From Spirogloea muscicola (lineage: Eukaryota; Streptophyta; Zygnematophyceae; Spirogloeales; Spirogloeaceae): DNA of 23,962 nucleotides. This document shows, in pieces, positions 7,347 to 16,430 of this stretch. The notes beneath the pieces are model-generated. The model made no database searches. It was not told where the DNA came from and saw nothing but the letters and a program-made list of their open reading frames with translations. The stretch is taken from contig WELB01000154.1 of the NCBI GenBank assembly GCA_009602725.1, positions 327,855-351,816 of the forward strand. The letters are read 5' to 3'. The stretch's first letter is position 1. The number at the start of each line of letters is the position of its first letter. Both the position numbers and the translations under genes were made by a program.

Positions 7347-10300
7347 ATGCCGACGTCCTGCCGCATCTGGTGGCCACACGCGCTCCTCAGCTCTCCCCCG
7401 TCCAGCAGCGCCGCAGGCGACGGGCCCCGTCTCCTCCTCGTCGGCTGGATGTTCGCGTCTTCCTCCGCGCAAGGCGCCGCTTGCAGCGTCGACGTAGTTG
7501 TAGCTGCAGCTTGCAATCCGGTCGATGCACGCCGAGTGCTGCTGGTGCCACTTAACACCTATAGCCTGGCTGAGCTTTTGCTTGCCAGACTGAGCCCCTT
7601 CACTATGTTTCTTAATGGTTTCCTCCAATGTTTGCATGGTCATGTTGAGCAATTGCAATGTCGCCGTCGCAGCTTCCTCTCTCAGAAGCTCGGTGCTGAC
7701 TCGAAGCTAAGCAGATGCATTACTTATCTATCCAGGAAAATGCTCAAGTACTCGGCGAGTACGTCCATCAGGAGCGCTCACAATCACCGCCAGAGGGGAT
7801 GTCATGCCAAGATTTCTGGCTGCTCCTCGGGCCAATTGCGTCTAACCAGGCCAAATCTACACAGTACCCCGGCTTCCGTGCCCTCGTCCTTCACGGGACT
7901 GCTTGCTCTGCAGTTGCTCAAGTGAGTCCTTCCTTTCTCCTGATTAGCTGTGCAGGAGGCTTGAGATGGCCGCTTCAACAGCTAACAGATTCTCTCAGGC
8001 ACCTCTACAAACAAGAGCACTCTGAGATGTACACAGCAGCTTGAGGAGCTTGCATCAGCTGCACCCATGCAGCATGCCTGCTTGGTTCTTGACAAGCAAG
8101 TGCTAGCAATGATAATCCTGCTCACCACCTGCAGTTTGTGATGTATAAAGACCTTAAGGCTGGAGAGGGGCATACCCTCTCAGATTCAAGCTCCGTGGAC
8201 GTAATCAAGCGAGGTAGCGGAAAGTGGCCTTTAGCTAGACCAGCGTGGCTCCGCGTGTTAGAGCAGAAGAAGGGAAATGAGGAGAGTGAAGATCCCTCTC
8301 AGCAGATGGTGAGGACAAAACTCCAACTTCCAGCTTCCAGCTTCTCCATCTTATGTTATGTAGGTCTGCTGTAGTAGCAGTGGCATGATGAATTACTGCT
8401 GCTGAGGACCCATGGCACTGAAAGGGAAAGCGATGTGCTTGCTGTCAGAAGCTCCATGTGTGCAGAATCAGTTATTTGCACATCTAGCAGGACCTTTGAC
8501 AGGGGTCCTTGCGACTTAGAATTAGCGAACACAGGATCGATCACGCTGTGTGCATGCAGTAAACAGTGGCCTTCGATCTGCATTGTTTCTATGGAAGGTT
8601 GATGTTCTGAGCATTCTCAGCATGTGCAAGGAGATCAGAGCATCTGTCAGCTCATCAGGAAGACAGTCATCTCATTCACTAAGCTCGGCACAACAACAGC
8701 GGCTGTCTGCACTTTCAAATATGTAAGAGCTACTGCTTCAAACTTCTTCTATCATGTTACCGCAGATCAAATACCTGTTGCCTTCACATTCTTGCTCCGC
8801 CAGAGGCAGCCTGTCTGAGCTGTGTACTTCTCTGTACCTTGTGTCTGTCGGACATGCTGCACATGCTTCTGAGCTTTGCATTTCAAAAAGTGTTTGACCT
8901 GAAATATGGAGGTCTGCCTCCTGGTCTTGAGTCAGACAAGAGGGTCAGTATGTTTCCTTGCTCACTTTTACTGCACGCTTATGCAGGGGGCGAATCCAGT
9001 CTGCAAATATTCAGAATCTTGTCAGGTGCAGCATTCAGCCTTTGGAGGCTGTGCACACTATCCTACCTTTTAGGCTGAAGGTTATACGCAACATAGTGCA
9101 GAAATGTCAAGACCTGATCATCTGGTGAGTTTCGACCACTTGCTAGCCCAATGCCTGCTATCTTGAGATCACCAATGGCTGAAGCATGAAGCCACTTGAT
9201 ACTTATACTACCGTGTATGGTCATACTCGGTAAGAAGGCCGGACATAACAAGTCTGTGATTGCTTGCAATAGCTGTATACATATCTGTTCTTCATTTGGT
9301 TGTCAAACAAGGGAATTCAATAGGAAGTACTTGTCAACTCACAGGGAGGGCAAGTGGCCAGCAGTTCTTGTGGACGTCTTTCTAGGGCTATGGGTCGCCT
9401 TTGCAACGATCTGTTGGCAGAACACTGTTGCACTCTACCTCACAAAGATCTCTGGCTTCATAAAGCAGATATTGCTGAAGGGCTGTGATTGGCTTCTGCA
9501 ATATCCTGTGGGCTTGAAGCTCAACACTGAGCTTGCACGCTTTTATGGATGGATCTCAATCATCAGCATCCAGTCTTGGTCTCACATTCTTTCTTTGACA
9601 TCCTTGCACTTACCGTTGCTTCTGACAATATCCGCACTTTTAAGCATGCCTATGGGTTTGTCAACTGCCCTATCGTTGATTGCGGATGCTCTTACAATCT
9701 CAGCTTCACCCATCATTCTCTTATACAACTTTCACCATGTAATATTCACACACCACACAAATCTCTTGACATCCTTGTGGCGCATGTTCAGGTGTGCTTG
9801 CCATGGCTTGCACTCTTCTACTCACAGGATCTATGCTTCAAATCTCTAACCGAAATCCACCTAGTACAGGATCTACGCTTCAACACTGTAGTTAAGTTTG
9901 TATGAAGGATGTGAACGTCGCTAAGCTAGTTGTCAGGCTCGCAATTGTCACGGGCTGGTCCATATATGCATATTTGGAAGCTTAAAATCATGGGTAGGGG
10001 TCACACTGCAGGGGCTTCGAATAACAGTAGCTACTGCCTTATTGTCTAGTCAGTGCACTTTGTCCTCTCAGAAGTGCTGTTTGAACATTTCAGAGGTGTC
10101 AAGAGGAATCCCTTACGAAAGAGGGTGGACTCATTCGAGTGCTCAATTGAGCAGCTCATCGTGGCATCCCTGTTCTTCACTTCTCTTCTCCTGCTACTGC
10201 CAACAACGCTGGCCTATGTGGTGTTCTACTCTATTCTCTTTATCGCCATCCGTTGCTTGCAGATTTTCCTGAGACTGTCGGAGATATCATTGACATGTTT

Positions 10301-10409
10301 TCCTTACCAAGAGTTGATCCAGAGATTCTTGGAACCAAAGTCATTCCCATCTGGAATCTCATTCAAGCCTGTCAAGCCATGTAAGCTGCTCGCTGCCAGC
10401 AGCCTGTGA
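7347..10409 (+). CDS. PIGQ: PIGQ/GPI1, subunit of GPI-GlcNAc transferase, multi-exon
   Basis: The protein belongs to the ER membrane complex that adds GlcNAc to phosphatidylinositol, the first step of GPI-anchor synthesis. The start MPTSCRIWWPHALLSS with LLLVGWMFASSS and SVDVVVAAACN matches the plant GPI1 N-terminus. Supported exons: 7347-about 7544; 7736-7921 (LGEYVHQERSQSPPEG); 8135-8308 (FVMYKDLKAGEGHTL); near 8530-8720 (VDVLSILSMCKEIRA); 8987-9124 (FRLKVIRNIVQKCQDLIIW); 9345-9791; 10094 to 10380 or 10409. The last two hold the hallmark core: LVDVFLGLWVAF, YPVGLKLNTELARFYG, LSTALSLIADALT, LTSLWRMFR joined to GVKRNPLRKRVDS, and LLLLLPTTLAYVVFYSILF. Borders of exons near 8000-8120 and 8780-8945 are unresolved. 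The end is uncertain: a good GTAAGC donor follows 10380, so more exons may lie in 10.5-11.1 kb. Confidence 0.92.
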
Positions 10410-11140
10410 GATCAATGTTGCTGGCTCTGCGGTAAACTGTTCACTCAAGAGACATGCCTCAATGATGCATAACATTGAGCCACAATCTCAGGATGATAAG
10501 CAACCAAGCATAGCCTGCTTAGCTCTGCGCTGTGCTTGACATTTGGCAAGCTAAAATACTTGGAGTGCTTATACACGCTTGCATAATTCGAGCACATCAG
10601 CATTACCAAGTACAGATTCTGCGCTGCACAAGGCAGGATACTTCAGGCTGGTGATCAATTACAGGCCCTCAGGTACTGCTGAAGTCGCCACGATGCGAGT
10701 GGAGGACTCTTTATGCATGTTTGAGAGGACCACTGCACCTGCTTCTTATTGATGTGTCTGTGCTTATCTGCTTGACATCATGGTAATGCTGTGCTTGTCT
10801 CCTTGTCATACCTGTTACCTTGGGTTTGCGTGTAGTAGGTCACCTGTCAACTAATCTCCATGTCCACCGTGACTGCAGGTTGCTGTATGCACTGCAATAA
10901 GCACTTGTCTTGACTGTTGTTGACAGGACAACTTTTTCAGCCGTTAATTGATGTCTTATTGGAGGAACTTACCACCAGCATCTTCCTGTAGAAGAAGCTC
11001 AGTGGCAGAGGACCTCTAGATGCAGAAGAGCAGGTCGTGAGAGGTGTTCCACTCACGTGCCAGGCCATAGGAGCAAATCTAGTAAGTGCAGGAGGGTACT
11101 TGAACGTGTAACCTCTTCTCACTCATTGGTGCATTCATCG
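10410..11140 (+). other. Unresolved stretch downstream of PIGQ
   Basis: Several short open stretches here could be C-terminal PIGQ exons. Examples are DSALHKAGYFRLVINYRPSG near 10616-10676 and SGRGPLDAEEQVVRG near 10999-11045. None matches a conserved part of the family that I can recognise, and phases could not be closed onto the donor at 10380. No tail hairpins are visible until about 11150. Confidence 0.3.
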
Positions 11141-11142
11141 TC

Positions 11143-11914
11143 TTTTGGGCTGGCTTGCACTGATCATGCTAATCAGGACCAACCTTTCCATCATCAGCAT
11201 GCAAATTTTACTAGGTGGAGATTCCCCAGTAGTGGAGTTGGAAGTAGGGTGCTGATTGTGCACTTGCTCGCATATGGCTTGAGGCAGGCTTGTGGAGTCC
11301 TCATTGATTCTCTATCTCTTGCCTCTTTGCAGGCATAGTGCATCCTTCCAAGAGAGTGCATTTGTCAGAATGATTGTGCAGGCATTGCAGGGGACTTGGG
11401 GAGCCCATTGCAGATGTCAAGCGACTTGCCAATGGAAGGGGTCACTAGAGCGGACCCTGCCCAAGACGTCTCAACCTCAGACGTCTCAACCTCATCCGCG
11501 CCACGTCTAAGGGCTGGCCTCTCACAAGCATTGCCTTTCTTTTACTGAGCTACTGCTGTCTTTTTCTCTTCTTTTGGGCTGGCCTCTCACAGCCATCTTC
11601 TTACTTTGACAGTCTTGTCCATTCCTTTCCTGCGGCTGCTTAACAGGCAATACTGAGCACCCAATGGCCACTTGAGTCGCTGTGTGCTTCAGCTGCTGAC
11701 TCGGGGTTATTGATCGCCCATTCGCTGTAGTGTCTAGCATAGCTGTGTGGTTTTGGCGCCATTGGACCTTGTTCAATTTTTTGGGCTGGCCTTTCACAGC
11801 CCCTGCCTTATATTTGGAAGAGCTGGTGATTGGTGGGCTGGCCTCTCCACAGTCTTTGCCTTACACTGGAAGAGCTGTTTCAGTTCATTTATGTACCTTG
11901 TTCATTTCTTTCAT
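11143..11914 (+). repeat. Cluster of decayed LINE-A-type tails
   Basis: At least four GGGCTGGC-type motifs occur (about 11149, 11575, 11782, 11837), two followed by CACAGCC arms. There are also CATTCTTTT-like leaders, the phrase TTTGGAAGAGCTG, and a corrupted tail start, CTGCGGCTGCTTAACAGG, near 11630. Homology fades between copies, so these look like old insertions layered on one another. A perfect 15-bp tandem pair (AGACGTCTCAACCTC) sits at 11464-11493. Confidence 0.6.
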
Positions 11915-12274
11915 CGCCGCACACTTGACATTGTGGGCGTGCAACCTGGTGGAGGACCACGGGCATTGGTCGATGTCGTTGTTACTGAGGCGTGTAAAGG
12001 TCCAGCATCGACACACATCGCTGGTCACGCAGTGGGGGGTGCAGAACAAAGAAAGCTGCAGCACTACTCCGACTACCCCCAATGCAATCAGCTCCTGCCA
12101 GCGGCAGTCGACATCTTTGGCTGTCTGGGTCCTCGTTTCCACAAACTCCTCCAGAATATGATGAATATTGCCAGTTTAGGCTACACACATTGTGCAGATG
12201 TGTTTCCGGCTGAGATGGGCTTGCCAGCTGCAGTGTGTCATTCTTGCAACGACAGGTTTCAGCCTGTTTGCAGT
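11915..12274 (+). mobile_element. LINE-B host copy, first segment: endonuclease domain and C-terminal region
   Basis: The frame reads RRTLDIVGVQPGGGPRALVD followed by VVVTEAC, parallel to LINE-A RRVDLVATRQAGGPRLLLD and VVTTDAY, so it carries the restriction-like endonuclease core. It continues GGAEQRKLQHYSDYP, PAAVDIFGCLGPRF and ADVFPAEMGLPAA, as in the antisense LINE-B at 6264-6735. It breaks at TTGCAGT (12268-12274), where a LINE-A tail is inserted. The reading frame has small shifts near 12160 and 12240, so this copy is inactive. Its continuation is at 12461-12510 and then 16431-16610. Confidence 0.85.
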
Positions 12275-12460
12275 ACCCTAGCCTCTCTGATTTGCGGCTG
12301 CTTAGCAGGGGTTACTGAGTAATTTGTAGCTGCTTTCTTTCTTTGTGTGCTTTGGTTTCTTAGCGCTTCCTCTGGCTTCCTCTGGCCCCCTTCTCGTTCT
12401 TTGTTCATTCTTTTTTGGGCTGGCTTGTCCAGCCCCTATCCTCAATGGGCGAGCCCTTTC
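12275..12460 (+). mobile_element. 5'-truncated LINE-A insertion (186 bp) inside LINE-B, 7-bp duplication
   Basis: The insert contains the end of the LINE-A ORF (SDLRLLSRGY and stop, 12285-12319) and the 3' UTR with hairpin GGGCTGG CTTGT CCAGCCC, ending AATGGGCGAGCCCTTTC. TTGCAGT flanks it at 12268-12274 and 12461-12467. Left and right LINE-B flanks join across a single TTGCAGT exactly as in the antisense LINE-B near 6500 (TTTGCAGCGTGCTCAGG). It is more diverged from the long LINE-A than the copy at 631-792, so it is probably older. Confidence 0.9.
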
Positions 12461-15400
12461 TTGCAGTGTGCTCAGGCTAATGCTTTACACCGGAGAGCTG
12501 GGCGAGCCCTCGCCGCCTTCCATGCCGCCACCACGCCACCTCCGCCGCAGCCCCCCCTTCTTCCGCCGTCGCCACCCTCGCCTGCGAAGCCCCCGCGCGC
12601 GCCGTGCCCCACCTGCCCGCGGGATTTCGCAACTCCCCATGGTGTCTCTGTGCATCGGCGACACTGCAAGGGGCATGCCAGCCCCACCGGCCCGCCGCCC
12701 GCAGCGGCCGTCGCGGCTTGCAGCCCCATCGTCCAGGCCCTGGCATCCACTCGGGCGGAGCATTCCACGGAGCATTCCACGGAGCATTCCACGGAGGCCA
12801 CTACTCTATCGCCTCCCGCCCGAGAGAAGTGTCGGGCACCAACGTTATCGCCTCCACCCCTGAGAAGCGAGGGGACCCACGAGGTGACCACGCTCCTCCA
12901 TCCTCAGGGTACCATGTCCCATGTGCTCGGCCCTGACGCCCCTGAGTGTGCTTCTCCGGCGACAGTGGTGCGGCAGCCGCTACCGCCCGCCGAGCCGTCG
13001 TCACCACAGCCGCCGACGTCCCCACCGCCCCCACCTCCTCCGACGCCGCCTTCCCGATCATCCGCCATCCCGCCTCTCGAGCCGCCCAGCCTTCCACAGT
13101 CGGCGCCATCGACGCCCCCCCCATCTCCGCCGCCTCCACCCCCGCCGAGCGAGCCGGCTCCACCGCCGTCGCCCTCTCCTCCCTCGCCCGACCCGCCTCG
13201 GTGCCAGCTTTGCCAGAGGACCTTCACCACGCGGTCCGGCCGGTCCAACCACCAGCGAACTTGCGCGGGCAACATCAACCGTGCGGAGCAGGCGCGGAGC
13301 GCAGCGGCGGCGGGTGGTCGTCGGGGCAGACCAGGCAGGCCTCCCGCGCCGTCCCCGCCCACGCCTCACCACTGGCAGTGGCTGGCCGACCTTGACCTGG
13401 CCGCAGTTCACCGCCAGGCGGCCCTGCCGCTCCTACGCCATGTTCCACGCTGGGCACGCCCACACCTCCGCCGCGCGCTCCGCCCGGTGACACAGCGGAT
13501 CGTCGTGGACCACAGAGACGAGGCGGCGTGGAAGCTGTTCATCCTCTTCCCCCGGCTGTTGCTCGGGCGGGTCTCTCTCGACAGCCGCAAGCAGGGCCAG
13601 CAGCCCCTCTTGGAACGCGTCCAGTTGTTCGAGAGCGGGCACTGGGAGGAGCTCCTGGCGAGGCACGACGCAGCCGTGGCGGCATCCGAAGCCAACCGTG
13701 GTGGTCGAGGGGCAACACACGACCGGGCCGCCAGCGTCCGCAGGGCTCTTCGCTACGGCCACGCGGGCGAGCTCTCCCGGGCTGTGCAGGCCCTGGACGA
13801 TGCGATGCTGGCGCCGACCAATGCGGCAACCCGGGCGGCTCTGGACTCCCTCCACCCCCCGTCCAGCTCCCCCCTGCCACCGTGGTTGGCCGCGTTCGCC
13901 CCGCCGGAGGAGGTGGTCTTGGACGCCGACGCCCTCATGAAGGCTCTCCAGACCAGCCGTCGCGCAGCCGCCGGCGGCCCCTCCCGCATGCTAACTGAGC
14001 ACCTGCGGGAGATCTTCCTTGAGGGTGAGGCAACAGACTTCAACGCGCTGCTGCAGATCTGCCAGCATATGGCCCGCGACAATGTGCCGGCCAGCATCCG
14101 CGGCGTACTGTGCACCAGCACGCTGCTCGCCCTCGACAAGCCGAGCGGGGGAGTCAGGCCCATTGCCATTGGGGAGGTCCTGTACCGCCTGGTGAGCCGC
14201 GTACTCTGGCAGCAGCATGCGGGGCCGGCGCAGGTGCACATGGCGCCACACCAGTACGGCGCGGGGCTGCGGAGTGGGGGCGAGGCCGTCGTCCATGGGG
14301 TTCGTGCGACCTTGGACCAGCACCCGGGGTGGCTGGTGCTGGCCGTTGACGTGAAGAATGCCTTCAACACTGTGGAGCGCGCCAGCATTGCGGAGGAGCT
14401 CCGGGCATCCTTCCCCTCCCTGGTACCCTTTTTCCGCTTGGGGTACGGTCAGCCCAGCGACCTCCTCTGGCGGACAGGGGGAGATCAAGTGGAGGTCCTG
14501 CAGTCCCAAGCGGGCACGCGGCAAGGAGACCCCCTCGCCGGCTTCTACTTTGCGCTCGCTCACCACCGGGCCCTGCAGGCAACCGCCGCGGCACACCCAG
14601 GAGTCCTACTCCCCTCCTTCGCGGACGACACCACCATCGTCGGCCCTCCGGAAGACGTGGCGGCGGCCTTCATCACCCTTGAGCTGCAGCTGGCCACCCT
14701 CGGCCTGTCCACCCGGGCGTCAAAGTGCGCGGCCTGGTCTCCCAGCGGCCTCCCACCCAACCTGACGCTGCCCACCGGCTGCCAAACTCCAGCAGATGGC
14801 TTCACCCTGCTGGGGGTCCCCATCGGCGCGCCGTCCTTCGTGGAGGGGCAGCTGCGAGCCCGCCTGGCGGAGCACCTTCAGCCTGCGGCCCGGCTTCCCG
14901 AGCTGGACGACATGCAACTATCGCTGGCCATGTTGACCAGGGCCATTGGGCAGCGGCCCCAGTACCTGACGCGGGCCACTCCGCCGTCCCCTGGGGCGTT
15001 GGCAGCGTATGCAGATTTCGATGCAAGCATGGTGGCGAGCTTGGCGGCCCTGGTCCGCCACCAGGGCTTCCTCCAGTCGCCAGCAGCTATCCACCAGAGG
15101 GCGCTACCCCTCAGCCACGGTGGTCTCGGCCTGCGCCCGCTCGCTCGTTCTTGCCGGGCGGCATACCTCGGCAGCTGGGCGCAGACTGCCGCCTCCGTGG
15201 CCCAGCGCTTCTTGGTCCACGGCCGGCGGGCACTGGAGCAGGCGGTGGCGGAGGTCGACATGGGCCCGCTGCCGTTCCAGGTGTCGCTTCGCTCCGCCCA
15301 CCAGGAGCTGCTCGCGGCGCACCCGGACCTGGCCGGCCAGGCGGTATCCTTTGCGCACCTCGCGCACACCGCCGACTTGCGCGTCCAAGCGCGCATCGCG

Positions 15401-16309
15401 GCAGTGGTCGACAAGGCCGCCTACACCACCGCCGTGCTCCAGCTCCCCGAGGCCGACTTGCGCGGGCGCGCGAGACTCCACTCGGCCTCTTCCCCGGGGG
15501 CTGCGGCGTGGCTCCAGGCCCTCCCCCTCTACGACGCCCTCACCCTCCCGGACGAGGTATTCCGAAGTGCCGTCCACCGGCTCCTGGGCCTACTGCCGCC
15601 ATGTCTCCAGGGTGTGCGTCAATGTGAGTGTGGCGAGCGCGGGACCGAGCCTGGAGAGCTGGCTGCTCATGTTCTGCGCTGTTCCCACGGCGGAGAGCGG
15701 ACAGCGGCCCACGACCGCCTCCGCGACGTAATGCATGGCATCCTGTTGGAGGCTGGTTTCTCCGTGGCAGCAGAGCACTCCGGAATCATGCCAATCCAGC
15801 ACAGGGCCGACGGTCTCCATGCCAGGCGTGTAGACCTGGTGGCCACCCGACAGGCCGGCGGGCCACGTCTTCTCCTGGACGTGGTGACTACTGATGCCTA
15901 TGACCGCTCACACCCAGCCAAATGTGCCACCACGGCTGGGTATGCGGTCGCCTGCGCTGCTCGGGCCAAAGAGCTGAAGTACGCGGATCATCCGCGGGAA
16001 GACGAGTTCTTCCCGTTGGCCATCGACACACATGGGGCGCTGGGCGCTCGGTGGCTCGAGCTGCTCACCCAGCTCGCCCGCCACACCATCGCCCGGCGCT
16101 TCCATGGGGAGCCGGTTGACTTCCCTGCAGCCGGGTCGCTGGCGCAAGTGTATCGAATGCGCCTGGCCGTCTCGCTGCAGAGGTCCATGGCCCGGGCGCT
16201 GCACCTTCGTGCCGGCAGAGCCCTCGCTGCTGCCTCTGGCTCTGGCCAGGGGACCCACTTCCAGGAGCCCAGCATCTCTGATCTGCGGCTGCTTAGCAGG
16301 GGTTACTGA
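12347..16309 (+). CDS. LINE-A polyprotein: zinc fingers, reverse transcriptase, CCHC, RLE endonuclease
   Basis: The frame is open for about 1320 codons. Numbered from 12347, residues 1-55 are LINE-A tail and LINE-B sequence, so the true element begins near residue 56. Domains: C2H2-type fingers at C87/C90 (CPTCPRDFATPHGVSVHRRH) and C286/C289 (CQLCQRTFTTRSGRSNHQRT), separated by Pro/Ser-rich linkers; RT core with LDKPSGGVRPIAIGEV, catalytic DVKNAFNTV (D668), RQGDPLAGF (725) and FADD (758-761); CCHC knuckle C1093, C1095, H1108, C1112; then RRVDLV (D1163), LLLDVV (D1178) and a downstream K1211, consistent with an R2-type restriction-like endonuclease. It ends SDLRLLSRGY. There is no in-frame ATG between the junction and finger 1; the first is at 12914 (residue 190). 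The ORF is therefore either 5'-truncated, non-AUG initiated, or read through from LINE-B. Confidence 0.95.
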   Translation: MLWFLSASSGFLWPPSRSLFILFWAGLSSPYPQWASPFLQCAQANALHRRAGRALAAFHAATTPPPPQPPLLPPSPPSPAKPPRAPCPTCPRDFATPHGVSVHRRHCKGHASPTGPPPAAAVAACSPIVQALASTRAEHSTEHSTEHSTEATTLSPPAREKCRAPTLSPPPLRSEGTHEVTTLLHPQGTMSHVLGPDAPECASPATVVRQPLPPAEPSSPQPPTSPPPPPPPTPPSRSSAIPPLEPPSLPQSAPSTPPPSPPPPPPPSEPAPPPSPSPPSPDPPRCQLCQRTFTTRSGRSNHQRTCAGNINRAEQARSAAAAGGRRGRPGRPPAPSPPTPHHWQWLADLDLAAVHRQAALPLLRHVPRWARPHLRRALRPVTQRIVVDHRDEAAWKLFILFPRLLLGRVSLDSRKQGQQPLLERVQLFESGHWEELLARHDAAVAASEANRGGRGATHDRAASVRRALRYGHAGELSRAVQALDDAMLAPTNAATRAALDSLHPPSSSPLPPWLAAFAPPEEVVLDADALMKALQTSRRAAAGGPSRMLTEHLREIFLEGEATDFNALLQICQHMARDNVPASIRGVLCTSTLLALDKPSGGVRPIAIGEVLYRLVSRVLWQQHAGPAQVHMAPHQYGAGLRSGGEAVVHGVRATLDQHPGWLVLAVDVKNAFNTVERASIAEELRASFPSLVPFFRLGYGQPSDLLWRTGGDQVEVLQSQAGTRQGDPLAGFYFALAHHRALQATAAAHPGVLLPSFADDTTIVGPPEDVAAAFITLELQLATLGLSTRASKCAAWSPSGLPPNLTLPTGCQTPADGFTLLGVPIGAPSFVEGQLRARLAEHLQPAARLPELDDMQLSLAMLTRAIGQRPQYLTRATPPSPGALAAYADFDASMVASLAALVRHQGFLQSPAAIHQRALPLSHGGLGLRPLARSCRAAYLGSWAQTAASVAQRFLVHGRRALEQAVAEVDMGPLPFQVSLRSAHQELLAAHPDLAGQAVSFAHLAHTADLRVQARIAAVVDKAAYTTAVLQLPEADLRGRARLHSASSPGAAAWLQALPLYDALTLPDEVFRSAVHRLLGLLPPCLQGVRQCECGERGTEPGELAAHVLRCSHGGERTAAHDRLRDVMHGILLEAGFSVAAEHSGIMPIQHRADGLHARRVDLVATRQAGGPRLLLDVVTTDAYDRSHPAKCATTAGYAVACAARAKELKYADHPREDEFFPLAIDTHGALGARWLELLTQLARHTIARRFHGEPVDFPAAGSLAQVYRMRLAVSLQRSMARALHLRAGRALAAASGSGQGTHFQEPSISDLRLLSRGY
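12461..12510 (+). mobile_element. LINE-B host copy, short middle segment
   Basis: The 50 bases read LQCAQANALHRRAGRAL in the long ORF frame, matching LQRAQASALHQKAGRAL in the antisense LINE-B. It is bounded on the left by the LINE-A tail and on the right by the 5' end of the long LINE-A. Homology to LINE-B stops after GGGCGAGCCCT. Confidence 0.88.
12757..12792 (+). repeat. Three perfect tandem copies of a 12-bp unit in LINE-A ORF
   Basis: GGAGCATTCCAC is repeated three times without change, adding EHST three times to the linker between the fingers. The unit keeps the reading frame and looks like a recent slippage expansion. Confidence 0.95.
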
Positions 16310-16385
16310 GTGTCTCGTAGCAGCTTTGTTTCTGTTACTTAGCGCTTCCCCTGGCCCCCTTCTCGTACTCTGTTCATTCTTTTTC

Positions 16386-16404
16386 GGGCTGGTTATTCCA
16401 GCCC
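16386..16404 (+). other. LINE-A 3' UTR hairpin
   Basis: GGGCTGG and CCAGCCC enclose TTATT. The same 7-bp stem with a varying loop occurs at about 259, 747 and 12417, extended to 8 bp at 193-211. Its position, about 25-30 bases before the 3' terminus of each tail, is constant. A role as the RNA structure recognised by the reverse transcriptase is inferred. Confidence 0.8.
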
Positions 16405-16430
16405 CTATTCTCAATGGGCGAGCACTTTCT

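Larger units (their letters stand above)
12511..16430 (+). mobile_element. LINE-A, long non-LTR retrotransposon (3.9 kb), R2/NeSL-like layout
   Basis: The left junction is where LINE-B homology ends (RAL codons, 12510). The right junction is where it resumes as TCTAGTTGGTGGC at 16431. The insert holds one long ORF to 16309 and a 121-bp 3' UTR with hairpin GGGCTGG TTATT CCAGCCC (16386-16404) and 3' end GCGAGCACTTTCT. Any target duplication is at most 2-3 bp. There is no poly(A) and no APE endonuclease domain. GC content and codon use are visibly more GC-rich than the flanking LINE-B and host introns. It is the least decayed element in the window. Confidence 0.93.

Noticed and set aside
7128-7658. 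Minus-strand frame over PIGQ exon 1 as a gene
   Set aside because: The + strand matches the conserved GPI1 N-terminus (MPTSCRIWWP, VGWMFASSS), and the minus frame runs into CACACAGG simple repeat. Only its intronic part is kept as a low-interest note.
12472-13362. Several long minus-strand frames opposite the LINE-A N-terminus
   Set aside because: They are Gly/Arg-rich mirror images of the Pro/Ser-rich, GC-biased LINE-A linkers and carry no motif.
14725-15627. 300-codon + frame within LINE-A
   Set aside because: It is the shifted-frame shadow of the reverse transcriptase ORF, with no recognisable domain.
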